A DNA stretch of 64,000 nt, from contig NZ_WTUZ01000020.1 in assembly GCF_009882985.1 (NCBI RefSeq), positions 619,353 through 683,352 of the forward strand, given 5' to 3'. This DNA comes from Paenibacillus silvestris (GTDB lineage Bacteria; Bacillota; Bacilli; Paenibacillales; NBRC-103111). The notes beneath the pieces are model-generated. The model had not been told where the DNA came from. It saw nothing but the letters and a program-made list of their open reading frames with translations, and did not search any database. The translations under genes and the position numbers were made by a program. This document shows positions 6,203 to 15,448 of the stretch, one piece after another. Within the stretch, counting starts at the first letter, position 1; each line of letters starts with the position of its first letter.

Positions 6203-7939
6203 ATGCAACTGATGATACCAATTCTGACCTCCTACATAAAAATTCGGTTATTATATTATACTTCCCATAGATTTCATTTCCTTACCACATTGATGCATCA
6301 ATGGTTTGGAATTATGTTAACAAGAAATGCGACCATCGCCTCCATGATCCTGCTGACCCTTTTGAAATATGGATTAATTGGTGTCGGATTATTTATTTTC
6401 ATCCATAAAGGCAAAGTATATCTCAGTAACTGGGAGCTTGTGTGCACTACTTATCTTTTACTGTTTTTATCACCTGTAATAGGAAATCTAGGATTGGTAA
6501 AAAGAGTGCTCGCCCCTGTTGATGAAATCTTGCTAAGTACCAGTCCTTTAAGTAATAGACAAATATTTTTATTTAATTATACGGTATCTTTTGTAACTAA
6601 AAAGCTACCGGAGATTCCCTTCATGATTATACTGACGTTTGTTGTATGGTATAACGTGGATGTCCTGTCATGGAGTTTTTGGATATTTTCGATACTTCTC
6701 TACGTGACAGCACAAGTTATATCATTCTGTCTAATGATATCGCTGTGCCTCCTTCAAGTTAATCGTTATCGAAAAGGGTATAGATGGGGTACATTCTTAT
6801 ACGTTATGTTTTGTGGAATGCTCATGTTTTTCATTAGTTTTTTTATCTCAAAAACGACTTTCAGTTGGTTAACTTCGACACCGAATATTAAGGATGTTTT
6901 TTCTATGCCGCTCTTTTTAAAACACTTTTTTCAAACGGTTCGGGTTATCCTTCAATTCAAACAAAGTCTGTTAACACCTGATCTTGTAGCAGCTAAAGCA
7001 TCCATTTATTCTCTAGATATATCTTTATTATTGTACTTAATTTTGTATATAGGTTTTGTTGCACTTATGTTTGCTATATTGTTTTATTATCGTGCAGGCT
7101 TCTGGTATCGGACATCGTGGCGCATCGAAGTTTCCCAACACAAAGATTGGTTATGGTTGCTTGAAAGGATCTTTCTACTTTTAGCCCGTGATATTCATAC
7201 ACGAATTCAAATCAAACAATTGTTAAGAAATCGCCTGCAAATCGCATCAGATTATGCGTTTTTTTTCTTTAACTATTTTAATTATCTGTGGATTGGAATT
7301 GCTGCCGGACTATACCAAATTGATTTCACCGAACACCCCCTAATCAGACTTATTTCCTTATTTATGCTTTTCAATATTGTTGCTCGGGATTCCTTTGGCG
7401 GTGGTGTGATTTGGTTTCCGGGAATGATGAAATTTGATAGCGATGGAAGAGCCTTGCAGCTTTATCGTATTTCAGGCGAAAATTTAATTCATGTATATAA
7501 AGCAAAGATTCGCGTTCAGCGTTGGCTTGGGTCCCTGGATTTTTTGATCATGTTTTCCGTGCTTGTCTATATATTAAAACCCAGTTTAGTTGAATGGCCA
7601 TTTATTATTAGTCTATGCGCAATGAACTTTTTCTGCATTCCTCATCTTAAAACAATACCCAGTCTCATGTTTCCACGCCTTACACGCCAGCATTACACTG
7701 AGAATGAAGATTACTTGGAAGCAACGCTTTGGCAAGAAAATATTGAGAAGAAAACGCAACAAATATTTTTTCTTATCGGGCTATTGTCTTTAGTCGCTTT
7801 ATTAATTCTACATGTAGATACAAGTCTTGTTTACTGGATTGGCTCTCTCATCTATACGCTCTGCTTGATATGTGGTTTATTGGTTTTCCATGTCCTGCTC
7901 GAAAGACAAAAAATAAAAAGCAACGAATTCCCTATGTAA
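6203..7939 (+). CDS. Large multi-pass membrane protein (As-48B/ABC-permease-like)
   Basis: A 578-residue protein with about a dozen hydrophobic stretches. The N-terminal part (PVDEILLSTSPLSNRQIFLFNY) looks like the cytoplasmic loop of ABC-2 or EcsB-type exporter subunits; the C-terminal half has a charged loop with DSDGRALQLYRISGENLI and further helices. AGGAGATGA precedes the start; ATG at 6203 or at 6212 are both possible. Size and topology resemble As-48B (about 560 residues), thought to be needed for maturation and circularisation, but here it lies directly before the ATPase rather than after the prepeptide. It may therefore be the membrane partner of that ATPase. No protease motif is visible. 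Confidence 0.62.
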   Translation: MQLMIPILTSYIKIRLLYYTSHRFHFLTTLMHQWFGIMLTRNATIASMILLTLLKYGLIGVGLFIFIHKGKVYLSNWELVCTTYLLLFLSPVIGNLGLVKRVLAPVDEILLSTSPLSNRQIFLFNYTVSFVTKKLPEIPFMIILTFVVWYNVDVLSWSFWIFSILLYVTAQVISFCLMISLCLLQVNRYRKGYRWGTFLYVMFCGMLMFFISFFISKTTFSWLTSTPNIKDVFSMPLFLKHFFQTVRVILQFKQSLLTPDLVAAKASIYSLDISLLLYLILYIGFVALMFAILFYYRAGFWYRTSWRIEVSQHKDWLWLLERIFLLLARDIHTRIQIKQLLRNRLQIASDYAFFFFNYFNYLWIGIAAGLYQIDFTEHPLIRLISLFMLFNIVARDSFGGGVIWFPGMMKFDSDGRALQLYRISGENLIHVYKAKIRVQRWLGSLDFLIMFSVLVYILKPSLVEWPFIISLCAMNFFCIPHLKTIPSLMFPRLTRQHYTENEDYLEATLWQENIEKKTQQIFFLIGLLSLVALLILHVDTSLVYWIGSLIYTLCLICGLLVFHVLLERQKIKSNEFPM

Positions 7940-7958
7940 TAAAAATCAGAGGTGAGAC

Positions 7959-8651
7959 ATGCTTGTCATTCGTGATGTAAACAAATCATTTAATAATAAA
8001 CTTATTCTACAGCATATAAATTTATCAATTGCTCCAAGAGAAAAGGTTGCCATCATTGGTAGAAATGGTGCAGGCAAAACAACATTATTCAAGATGATTA
8101 CCGGTCTCGCCAAGCAAGATACAGGCTCTATTCTTCTGGATAGCATTAATTTGTACGAACAGGCAATCTATCGAAAAAATATCGGGTACGTCCCGGCCGA
8201 AAGTTTTTTTTATGAAAATCTTACAGTAGAAGAAAACTTGGAACTAATTGCTGTTTTATTTGGCGTAAACTCGGTAAAAAATCGAATCTTTGAAATCTCG
8301 CAAATTACCCAAATTGATTCTTTTTTAGATAAAAATGTTGCCGATCTTTCAAGCGGTATGAAAAAGAAATTATCGCTCACAGCTGCAATGATCCATCGAC
8401 CGAAACTAATCATCATGGATGAGCCATTCAACGCGTTAGATGTAGCCTCACATTCATTATTTTACAAAATTCTACTCAACTCTGAGAGTGCTTGTTTATT
8501 TACAAGCCATATTCCGGAAACGATTTATGCACTTGCTGAGCGTATTTATGTGCTACGAGACGGTCAAATCTGCCCCGAGGCTACCTTTAAACATCAATTC
8601 ACACAGTTCGAACAATTCAAGGATTGGTTTATATATCAAATAGAAGACTAA
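7959..8651 (+). CDS. ABC transporter ATP-binding protein (As-48D-like)
   Basis: A 230-residue ABC ATPase. Walker A is GRNGAGKTT with Lys40, the signature is LSSGMKKKLSL, and Walker B is LIIMDEPFNALD. The signature region lacks the canonical Gln, as in many ABC-2 exporters. GAGGTGAGAC gives a good ribosome site; the start is 19 bases after the upstream stop. It should power export or self-protection with the membrane proteins around it, corresponding to As-48D/CclD of circular-bacteriocin clusters. A short C-terminal extension contains no recognisable domain. Confidence 0.88.
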   Translation: MLVIRDVNKSFNNKLILQHINLSIAPREKVAIIGRNGAGKTTLFKMITGLAKQDTGSILLDSINLYEQAIYRKNIGYVPAESFFYENLTVEENLELIAVLFGVNSVKNRIFEISQITQIDSFLDKNVADLSSGMKKKLSLTAAMIHRPKLIIMDEPFNALDVASHSLFYKILLNSESACLFTSHIPETIYALAERIYVLRDGQICPEATFKHQFTQFEQFKDWFIYQIED

Positions 8652-8674
8652 TGTAATCCTATGGAGGCCAGTTC

Positions 8675-8902
8675 ATGAAACTTTTTTTTGCATTCTTTAA
8701 AAAAAAATTAATTCAGGATATGCTTGACCCAAAAAAATTGATATTGTTGGTAATTGTTTTTCTTACCACTTTCATCACTTTTAATACCTCTCCTGCAGGT
8801 TTATCTAAGGGAACAATAGTTAGCATCTACATTATTGTACTTATGCTTTTTTATACGCTGACAGCTTGGATAAAGTATAAAAAATCCCGCAAACAAAAAT
8901 GA
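8675..8902 (+). CDS. Small two-helix cationic protein, immunity candidate
   Basis: 75 residues: a Lys-rich N-terminus (AFFKKKLIQDMLDPKK), two membrane helices at about 22-40 and 47-66, and a Lys/Arg-rich tail (IKYKKSRKQK). TGGAGGCC lies upstream. Circular-bacteriocin clusters usually encode a small, basic, hydrophobic immunity protein right after the ATPase (As-48D1, CirE), and both place and composition fit. Sequence similarity cannot be judged because these proteins are poorly conserved; an accessory subunit of the ABC exporter is the alternative. Confidence 0.7.
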   Translation: MKLFFAFFKKKLIQDMLDPKKLILLVIVFLTTFITFNTSPAGLSKGTIVSIYIIVLMLFYTLTAWIKYKKSRKQK

Positions 8903-8921
8903 TAGCCTTGAGGATAACGGA

Positions 8922-10085
8922 ATGAAAAAAAATACATTTCTTATTGTAGGAATACTAACAATCGCAGCTATAATTACAACTAATCTAGTTGTATCAAATA
9001 AAAAGAAGTCATCTTTATCAAATTCTCCTTCGGTGAAGATAACACAAGTAAAAAAAGAGCGAATTTCAGATACATTGATAGCTTCTGGTATCATTATTCA
9101 GAAAGAAGAAGAAAAAATTAATTATGATGAATCAAAAGGAAATATCACACATTGGTATGTTCAAGAAGGACAACAAGTACAAAAAGGTACAGCATTATTT
9201 CAATACGACGGCGAGGATTTAAAAAAACAAAAACAGCGACTTGAAATTACTGGATCACGTTTAGCTCTTCAAATAGAACAAACCCGGAGCCAAATAAAAC
9301 AATTAAACGCTCAATTTAAAGAGAGTGTAAAAGATTCTACTGATTTGAATAAGACTATTAATAAGTCACTAGAACAACAAGAAAGTTTAGAGAGAGAATT
9401 AAAGCTATCAGAACTAGAAATACAGCAAAACGAAATGGAAAAGGATGTATTAAACAAAAAGTTAGAGCAGTTAGTGGTAAAAAGCACAATTTCAGGAATA
9501 GTTAAAAAAATCACTCAGCCAAGAACAGAACAATCTGGGTTAAATCAACAACTAAGTATCTATATAGTCTCGAGTAATCCATTTCAGGTTCAAGGAACTA
9601 TATCTGAATTTGACTCTGTTTACGTCAAGGAGGGTCAACAGGTCGTGGTGAAACCAAAAGTGTTATCTAATCAGGCCTGGAAAGGCATTGTAAAACATAT
9701 CGATTTAACCCCGATAACAGACAGCTCGATAAGTACGTTAAACAAGAGTAATCCCGTTGTTACCTCTTATCCCTTTATTGTTGAATTATCAGATACTCAA
9801 GAAGGGCTTCAAGATGGTTATCATGTTGCATTAGAAATTCATATCAAGGACAAAGAAAACGTCCTCACCATACCGAATGATGCTGTTCTGATTCAAGATC
9901 AAAAAGAATTTGTCTACATCGTTGAAAATGGAAAATTATATAAGAAAACGATAGAAACAGGCCTTACGAATGATTTGATTAAAGAAGTAACGACTGGAAT
10001 TCATGAAGGCGATATGGTTGTTCACAATCCCCTTCCTGGGTGGAAGGACGGAATGGAAGTGCTGACGGATGATACAGCTTCTTAA
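8922..10085 (+). CDS. Membrane-fusion (HlyD/MacA-type) protein
   Basis: A 387-residue protein with an N-terminal anchor helix (about 5-25), a split lipoyl/barrel region (about 50-95 and 190-240), a long Gln/Glu/Lys-rich coiled coil (about 97-185) and a C-terminal beta domain. This is the adaptor of MacAB-type tripartite-like transporters as found in Gram-positive bacteria (YknX type), and corresponds to As-48F. Its 3' end overlaps the ATPase gene by 17 bases, indicating translational coupling. It is expected to sit outside the membrane and work with the next two genes in bacteriocin export or added resistance. Confidence 0.85.
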   Translation: MKKNTFLIVGILTIAAIITTNLVVSNKKKSSLSNSPSVKITQVKKERISDTLIASGIIIQKEEEKINYDESKGNITHWYVQEGQQVQKGTALFQYDGEDLKKQKQRLEITGSRLALQIEQTRSQIKQLNAQFKESVKDSTDLNKTINKSLEQQESLERELKLSELEIQQNEMEKDVLNKKLEQLVVKSTISGIVKKITQPRTEQSGLNQQLSIYIVSSNPFQVQGTISEFDSVYVKEGQQVVVKPKVLSNQAWKGIVKHIDLTPITDSSISTLNKSNPVVTSYPFIVELSDTQEGLQDGYHVALEIHIKDKENVLTIPNDAVLIQDQKEFVYIVENGKLYKKTIETGLTNDLIKEVTTGIHEGDMVVHNPLPGWKDGMEVLTDDTAS

Positions 10086-10752
10086 TATATATAAAGGTTA
10101 CCCACTCCATTCAACTGAAGTACCTGTTTTGAAGGATATTTCTCTTACAATTGAAAAGGGAGAATTTGTATCTATTATGGGTCCGTCAGGTTCGGGCAAA
10201 TCGACACTTATGAATATAATAGGGCTGCTCGATAGAATAAATTCCGGTATATATAAATTGAACAATCAAGATGTATCATTCTCTACTGATTACGAGCTTG
10301 CCTGGTTTCGAAACCGTTACATCGGATTTGTATTTCAACAATTTCAGCTTCTGCCAAGATTAAGTGCACTTGCTAATGTCGAGCTTCCTCTCATTTATGC
10401 AGGCGAGAAAAAAAGAGTTCGTTTAGAAAAGGCACACGCAGCTTTAGAAAAAGTGGGGCTAGCCGAGCGAAAAACCCATTATCCCAATCAACTGTCCGGC
10501 GGACAAAAACAGCGCGTTGCTATCGCCCGCGCAATTGTTCATCAACCAGAGGTAATTCTTGCAGATGAACCGACCGGTTCTCTTGATTCAAAAACGGGTG
10601 AACAAATCATGGAGCTATTAACTTTACTTAATAAAGAAGGAAAAACGATTATACTTATAACCCATGAAAAGGAGATTGCCAACTTCGCGTTCCGACAAAT
10701 CCATGTACGAGATGGTGAAGTAGTCGAAGACCGGAGGAAAAATTCATTATGA
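10069..10752 (+). CDS. MacB/LolD-type ABC ATPase (As-48G-like)
   Basis: A 227-residue ATPase. Walker A GPSGSGKST with Lys44, Q-loop FVFQQFQLLPRLSALANVEL, signature LSGGQKQRVAIARAI and Walker B VILADEPTGSLDSKTG are all intact and typical of the MacB/YknY group. It starts inside the 3' end of the adaptor gene and its stop overlaps the permease start (ATGA, 10749-10752), so the three genes form one translationally coupled unit. Together with the adaptor and permease it corresponds to the As-48EFGH second transporter, which in AS-48 adds to self-resistance. Confidence 0.9.
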   Translation: MIQLLNIYKGYPLHSTEVPVLKDISLTIEKGEFVSIMGPSGSGKSTLMNIIGLLDRINSGIYKLNNQDVSFSTDYELAWFRNRYIGFVFQQFQLLPRLSALANVELPLIYAGEKKRVRLEKAHAALEKVGLAERKTHYPNQLSGGQKQRVAIARAIVHQPEVILADEPTGSLDSKTGEQIMELLTLLNKEGKTIILITHEKEIANFAFRQIHVRDGEVVEDRRKNSL

Positions 10753-11963
10753 ACCTAGTTGAATGCACTAAGATGGCGTTAACTTCGCTGTATGCGCATA
10801 AGTTAAGATCACTTCTTACAATGCTAGGTATTGTCATCGGTGTCGCTTCTATTATCGCTATTGTTGCCATTGGAAAAGGTGGAGAGGCCGTTCTGAAATC
10901 CAAGTTCTCCGGATCAGGAAACAATACGCTAGAAATCCTTTATCGCAAGAAAAATATGGAGGACGGATTGGAACAATTAAGCCTGGAGAATCAATCTTTT
11001 TTCTTTACCAGCGATATCTCCGACCTCCGAAAAATACCAAATATCAGTAAGGTCATAACCTACAATTCATCAAATGCACCTATTTACTATTACAACCAAA
11101 AAGTAAACTCACAACTGATTGGGATAAGTGATGGTTACTATGAGGTGAATCCTATAGAAATCATCGACGGCAGGGCCATAACAAGCAAGGAGATTGAACA
11201 AGGTCGGAAGGTCGTACTGATCAGCCAAGATTTGGATGAAAAGCTAAAAAAAAGAGGGCATGCTGTCGGAGAGATCATTGAAATGGAAGGAGCATCTTTT
11301 AAAGTTATCGGTGTCTATAAGGATGCGAAGAAAGGCTTGTTCGACTTTGGGTTAAAAAAAGTAATGGTCCCACTGACGGTTTGGCCTTCGCTTTATGGCA
11401 CTGACGATATTCAATCATTAACTATTCAATCAACTGATGTAAATAGTCTGAGACAAACTGGAGAACTTGCTGTGAATTTATTAAATATGAAACATAATCA
11501 GCTTAATAAAACCGATGGCGAATATTATATATTGAATCTTGAACAGATCCAACAATCTATATCGACAATCACCAATATCATGACTGGGATTATTGCCGGC
11601 ATTGCATCCATCTCTTTAATCGTTGGGGGCATTGGGGTTATGAATATCATGCTTGTATCTGTGACGGAAAGAACAAGAGAAATTGGTATCCGCAAAGCCC
11701 TTGGTGCTACAAGAAAAAATATTCTAACCCAATTTCTCATTGAATCCATAGCACTTACCACTCTTGGAGGAAGTATTGGAATAGTAATAGGAGTAGCCGG
11801 AGCTTATTCCGTATCCTTTTTTAGCAAGTGGCCTCCGCTCGTTTCGTGGCAGGTTATCGTTGGCGGCGTATTATTTTCCATGTTCATAGGCATTTTATTT
11901 GGCATGATCCCCGCAAACAAAGCTTCAAAATGGGATCCTATCGAATCGCTCCGATATGAGTAA
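10749..11963 (+). CDS. MacB/FtsX-type ABC permease (As-48H-like)
   Basis: A 404-residue permease with the MacB layout: an N-terminal helix (RSLLTMLGIVIGVASIIAIV), a large extracellular MacB_PCD domain (about 45-270) and three C-terminal FtsX helices with the conserved VSVTERTREIGIRKALGAT loop. It is the last gene of the cluster. It likely forms a dimer working with the ATPase and adaptor upstream. Codon use is AT-rich as in the rest of the cluster, and GC content rises again immediately downstream. Confidence 0.9.
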   Translation: MNLVECTKMALTSLYAHKLRSLLTMLGIVIGVASIIAIVAIGKGGEAVLKSKFSGSGNNTLEILYRKKNMEDGLEQLSLENQSFFFTSDISDLRKIPNISKVITYNSSNAPIYYYNQKVNSQLIGISDGYYEVNPIEIIDGRAITSKEIEQGRKVVLISQDLDEKLKKRGHAVGEIIEMEGASFKVIGVYKDAKKGLFDFGLKKVMVPLTVWPSLYGTDDIQSLTIQSTDVNSLRQTGELAVNLLNMKHNQLNKTDGEYYILNLEQIQQSISTITNIMTGIIAGIASISLIVGGIGVMNIMLVSVTERTREIGIRKALGATRKNILTQFLIESIALTTLGGSIGIVIGVAGAYSVSFFSKWPPLVSWQVIVGGVLFSMFIGILFGMIPANKASKWDPIESLRYE

Positions 11964-12065
11964 AATTATGTTTCTTCTGTCTGTGGTGGAACTAGCAATC
12001 AAGGATAAAAGACTTCGTCGTTCTTTTAGAACATACGCGTTGGTCAAGATTTTTTCTCATCTATA

Positions 12066-12117
12066 AAAAAGGGGTGTCCCGCAGGTCTGCAAAAAAGACC
12101 ATCGGGGCACCCCTTAT
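12066..12117. terminator. Bidirectional terminator between bacteriocin cluster and ThuA-like gene
   Basis: AAGGGGTG(T/C)CCC pairs with GGGGCACCCCTT, with an inner GGTCT/AGACC stem. The minus strand ends in a run of six T, so it best serves the ThuA-like gene; on the plus strand the trailing run is weaker but may end the bacteriocin operon. Confidence 0.8.
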
Positions 12118-12122
12118 TCTTA

Positions 12123-12860
12123 TTAAGCTTTCACTTTTGCTTTAATTTCTTCAAGCGGCTTATGGTTGCCGTATTTCGGATACTCACGTGTTGATGGAGC
12201 AGCCCACTGAACCGCATTGGAGATAACGCGGCGAATTTGATCATTGTAGTAAGTACGGTAAGTCTCGTGACCTGGACGGAAGTAGAAAATTTTCCCGTTT
12301 CCGCGATTGAACGTACAACCACTGCGGAATACTTCTCCACCTTCGAACCAGGAAACCATGATCAACTCATCTGGCTGCGGGATATCGAAGTGCTCCCCGT
12401 ACATTTCCTCAGCTTCAAGATCGATGTACTCCCCAATGCCTTCCACGATTGGATGGCCTGGTGCAACAACCCAAATGCGCTCTTTTTCGTCCGCTTCACG
12501 CCATTTGAGGTCACAAGATGTACCCATCAACGTTTTGAACACTTTGGAGAAATGTCCGGAGTGCAGCACGATTAGCCCCATGCCTTGCCACACACGCTTT
12601 TGAACGCGCTCTACGATTGCATCTTGCACTTCGTCATGCGCTTTATGTCCCCACCAGATAAGAACATCGGTGTTATTCAAAACCTCTTCAGTCAAACCGT
12701 GCTCAGCATCGTCAAGAGTTGCATAAGTGACATCTACATTCCCGCTAATGCCTTCGCCAATCGCTGTATGAATCCCATCTGGATATGCAGCACGTACTTT
12801 TTCATTTTCTTTTTCATGACGGTACTCATTCCAAACCGTTACTTTAAGCTTCTGACTCAT
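12123..12860 (-). CDS. ThuA-like (trehalose utilization/class I GATase-like) protein
   Basis: A 245-residue soluble protein of the ThuA family: starts [19 protein letters not shown], contains [15 protein letters not shown] and [21 protein letters not shown], and ends with a [13 protein letters not shown] segment. ThuA of rhizobia takes part in trehalose/disaccharide breakdown via 3-keto sugars; Bacillota members are usually linked with sugar oxidoreductases. Here it stands alone, divergent from an AraC-type regulator (starts 208 bases apart) that may control it. The substrate is not evident. Confidence 0.85.
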   Translation of the reverse strand: MSQKLKVTVWNEYRHEKENEKVRAAYPDGIHTAIGEGISGNVDVTYATLDDAEHGLTEEVLNNTDVLIWWGHKAHDEVQDAIVERVQKRVWQGMGLIVLHSGHFSKVFKTLMGTSCDLKWREADEKERIWVVAPGHPIVEGIGEYIDLEAEEMYGEHFDIPQPDELIMVSWFEGGEVFRSGCTFNRGNGKIFYFRPGHETYRTYYNDQIRRVISNAVQWAAPSTREYPKYGNHKPLEEIKAKVKA

Positions 12861-13068
12861 CTTCTTATTCCCTCCAAGATAGCGTATTCATTCATAATGT
12901 GAGTATAGTCCGTCCATTCCCAGAATGAAAGGCAAGATTGTGCCTATTTATTATTCAATAGTGTCCTCAGTAAGTAAACAATGTTATACTTTCTCTTGAT
13001 AGACCTTACCTGAAACTTCGATTTACATATTCAAAAATGTCCTACCCTAGAGCGAGGTATACGTAACC

Positions 13069-14004
13069 ATGGAACTCACACATAGTCTTTCGTCCGAAAT
13101 CGTCAACGAAGAAGTCATTTATCAGAACCCGCTGCTTTTCCTAAAAATATGGGAGCTCGGCTCCGATTCCGCTCACTTTGGTTTTCCAACGCCTTGGCTC
13201 TGGCATTCGCATAAGCAGGTTGAATTCCTCGTCGTCACGGAAGGACTTCTGGCCATTCAAACCAAGCATGAACATACGGTTTTATCCGCTGGAGATGTGA
13301 TTGTTCTGGGTTCCTCCCAGCCCCATCGGACGTACAAATACTCCGCCGGCGCCTTGCGGCAGATCGTATTCCAAATTGATCTCAAGCAGCATTTTGACCT
13401 AAGTACGATGCCTTACCTGCATTGCTTCTCGGAGCTGACTCATCCGCTTGAGCAGTTCAACGAGCTCTTCCGAAGTAATCCAGCTGTGAAGCAAGCCGCT
13501 TATGAGCTTATTCTACAGATTTTCGAAGAGTCGCAATCCCGCAAAATTGGTTACGAGCTTGCCATCAGCGCAGCGATCAAGAACCTGCTGCTGCTTATGT
13601 TGCGCAATGACAGCCGTGATCTGTCTGCGCATGCTGAGGAGTCAGGTATCGCTCGCTTGCGCCCTGCGCTTGATTATATCGATAAGCACCTTGGTGAACG
13701 AATCACGGTTGAAGACGTCTGCTCCTTGCTCAATTTAAGCTATCATTACTTTATTAAGTATTTCAAAAAAGTGATGGGGATATCCTTCGTGGATTACGTG
13801 AATTACAAGCGCATCAAAAAAGCCGAGCGTCTCCTGCTAACAGGCGACCTCAGCATGATGGAGGTAAGTTTCGAGGTTGGCATCCTCAATATGGCGCAGT
13901 TCTACAAGCTGTTCAAGCGGCATAACCAATGCTCGCCCAAAGAATTCAAACAACGCATGCGCAGCCAAACGGGGGTCGCCCCCCTCCTGGCGCAAGCGGA
14001 TTAA
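13069..14004 (+). CDS. AraC-family regulator with cupin sensor
   Basis: A 311-residue protein. The N-terminal half (about 25-170) is a cupin with the WLWHSHKQVEFLVV and SAGDVIVLGSSQPHRTY motifs, the usual sugar-sensing domain. The C-terminal 100 residues form the double AraC helix-turn-helix, including VEDVCSLLNLSYHYFIKYFK and MEVSFEVGILNMAQFYKLFK. It is divergent from the ThuA-like gene, so it probably regulates sugar-derivative use through that gene. GAGG lies 11 bases before the ATG. Confidence 0.88.
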   Translation: MELTHSLSSEIVNEEVIYQNPLLFLKIWELGSDSAHFGFPTPWLWHSHKQVEFLVVTEGLLAIQTKHEHTVLSAGDVIVLGSSQPHRTYKYSAGALRQIVFQIDLKQHFDLSTMPYLHCFSELTHPLEQFNELFRSNPAVKQAAYELILQIFEESQSRKIGYELAISAAIKNLLLLMLRNDSRDLSAHAEESGIARLRPALDYIDKHLGERITVEDVCSLLNLSYHYFIKYFKKVMGISFVDYVNYKRIKKAERLLLTGDLSMMEVSFEVGILNMAQFYKLFKRHNQCSPKEFKQRMRSQTGVAPLLAQAD

Positions 14005-14007
14005 CCA

Positions 14008-14829
14008 TCAGCCAGGCAAGAAGCCTTGCTGGCTGACAAGCACACGCTCCTGCGGAAAATGCCGCAGGAGCTGTTCGTGCACGCGCTTGTACGCATCCGG
14101 ACTGTACCAGTCCGAAAGCCCCAGCGCGTCATAGATCGCGCGCACGCCGATGCGTGCCGTGCGCCGGCCCCCACTGCCATCGCCCATGAAGTAATCGTCG
14201 ATGCACACCCGCTCCACGATGCCCGAGAGCCGCTCGGCGAACTGCTCCGAGCTCGGCAGCGCTGGCGCTATCGTGGCCTGCACGGGAATGCCGCGAGCGG
14301 CGAGCTCGCGAAGGGCCGCTAGCCGCGCCTGTATCGGCGGCGCGGCCGGGGTGAACGCTCGGCGGACATCCTCGCGGTCCGTCTCTACCGTCATGCTGAC
14401 TCGGACCCGGTCGCCGAGCAGCGCTAACAAGTCCGCGTCCCGCTTCACGAGCGGGCTGCGGGTCTGAACGAACAAGAAGTCCGGCTGCTGCACGGACATC
14501 ACCTCCAGGAGCGAGCGGGTGATCCGCTCCTTATGCTCGCTCGGCTGGTACGGGTCCGTCGCCGAGGACATGAAGATCGTGACCTGGCCTTTACGCTTTG
14601 CTTTGGCCAGTTCTTGCTCCAGAAGAGCGGCGGCATTGTCCTTCACGTCGACCCAGGAGCCCCAGGTCTCCGTCCGGAATAGGGCCACCGGCATCTGTCT
14701 CACGTAGCAGTAGGAGCACGCAAAAGCGCATCCCGTGTAAGGATTCAGCGTATGGGAATATCCCTCCAGAAAGCCGCTGGCTTTCGTGAGCAGCGTCTTC
14801 GCCAGCTTGTGGTTCACCTCAATCTGCAT
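14008..14829 (-). CDS. SPL-family radical SAM protein
   Basis: A 273-residue protein with a CxxxCxxC cluster at Cys34, Cys38 and Cys41 (TGCAFACSYCYV), which binds the 4Fe-4S centre of radical SAM enzymes. The following TIFMSSATDPYQPSEHKERITR segment is typical of the spore-photoproduct-lyase-related family (also called Rv2578c type). It is shorter than true SplB (about 340 residues). A GGAGGGAGG site precedes the ATG. It lies 32 bases after the Ogt gene on the same strand and so belongs to the alkylation-repair operon, suggesting nucleic-acid repair or modification. Base composition is noticeably richer in G and C than its neighbours. Confidence 0.8.
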   Translation of the reverse strand: MQIEVNHKLAKTLLTKASGFLEGYSHTLNPYTGCAFACSYCYVRQMPVALFRTETWGSWVDVKDNAAALLEQELAKAKRKGQVTIFMSSATDPYQPSEHKERITRSLLEVMSVQQPDFLFVQTRSPLVKRDADLLALLGDRVRVSMTVETDREDVRRAFTPAAPPIQARLAALRELAARGIPVQATIAPALPSSEQFAERLSGIVERVCIDDYFMGDGSGGRRTARIGVRAIYDALGLSDWYSPDAYKRVHEQLLRHFPQERVLVSQQGFLPG

Positions 14830-14861
14830 ACGCCTCCCTCCTCCCTTTCCATTTCTTCTGC

Positions 14862-15425
14862 TTACAAACCAACCTTCTCCAAAACCAGCAGTTTCTCTTT
14901 ATTGGCCAGTCCGCCACGATAACCGGTTAATGCGCCATTTTTCCCGAGTACGCGGTGACACGGCACCACGATGAGAACCGGGTTTGCGCCAATGGCTGTA
15001 CCGACAGCTCTTACTGCGTTAGTTTTGTCCAGCTTCTGAGCGATCTGTGAGTAACTTACCGTTTCACCATGCGGTATTTCATGTAATGCCTGCCATACCG
15101 CTTGTTGAAAATCAGTCCCACGCAGATCAAGTGGCAGCGTGAACGTTTTGCGTAAGCCTTGCAGATACTCTTCAAGCTGCTGCACATAGAGCTCTAATGC
15201 AGCCTTATTCTCCATCCAGCTATAAGCAGGGAAACGATTTTCAGCCCATTTGGTTAGTTCAGACCATGCTTCTTCATTAACTACACCTTGCTCCGCATCA
15301 CCCGCTTGATACTGCAGGTAGATCAGTCCATCATCTGTCGCCGCGATCAAAAAGTTATTATCCAATAAACGCGCTGCACCCCAATAAATGGATTTAGCCG
15401 CTGTCTTTGCTTCTATTGTTTGCAT
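14862..15425 (-). CDS. adaB: Methylated-DNA--protein-cysteine methyltransferase (Ogt/AdaB)
   Basis: A 187-residue suicide repair protein. The active-site motif is VVPCHRVLG with Cys156, preceded by the helix-turn-helix GETVSYSQIAQKL and followed by the GYRGGLANKE lid. It transfers the O6-alkyl group of guanine to its cysteine. GAGGAGGG precedes the ATG. It lies 23 bases downstream of the AdaA gene, the same arrangement as adaA-adaB of B. subtilis, so expression should rise after AdaA is methylated. Confidence 0.92.
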   Translation of the reverse strand: MQTIEAKTAAKSIYWGAARLLDNNFLIAATDDGLIYLQYQAGDAEQGVVNEEAWSELTKWAENRFPAYSWMENKAALELYVQQLEEYLQGLRKTFTLPLDLRGTDFQQAVWQALHEIPHGETVSYSQIAQKLDKTNAVRAVGTAIGANPVLIVVPCHRVLGKNGALTGYRGGLANKEKLLVLEKVGL

Positions 15426-15448
15426 CCAAGAACCCTCCTCGGTTATGG

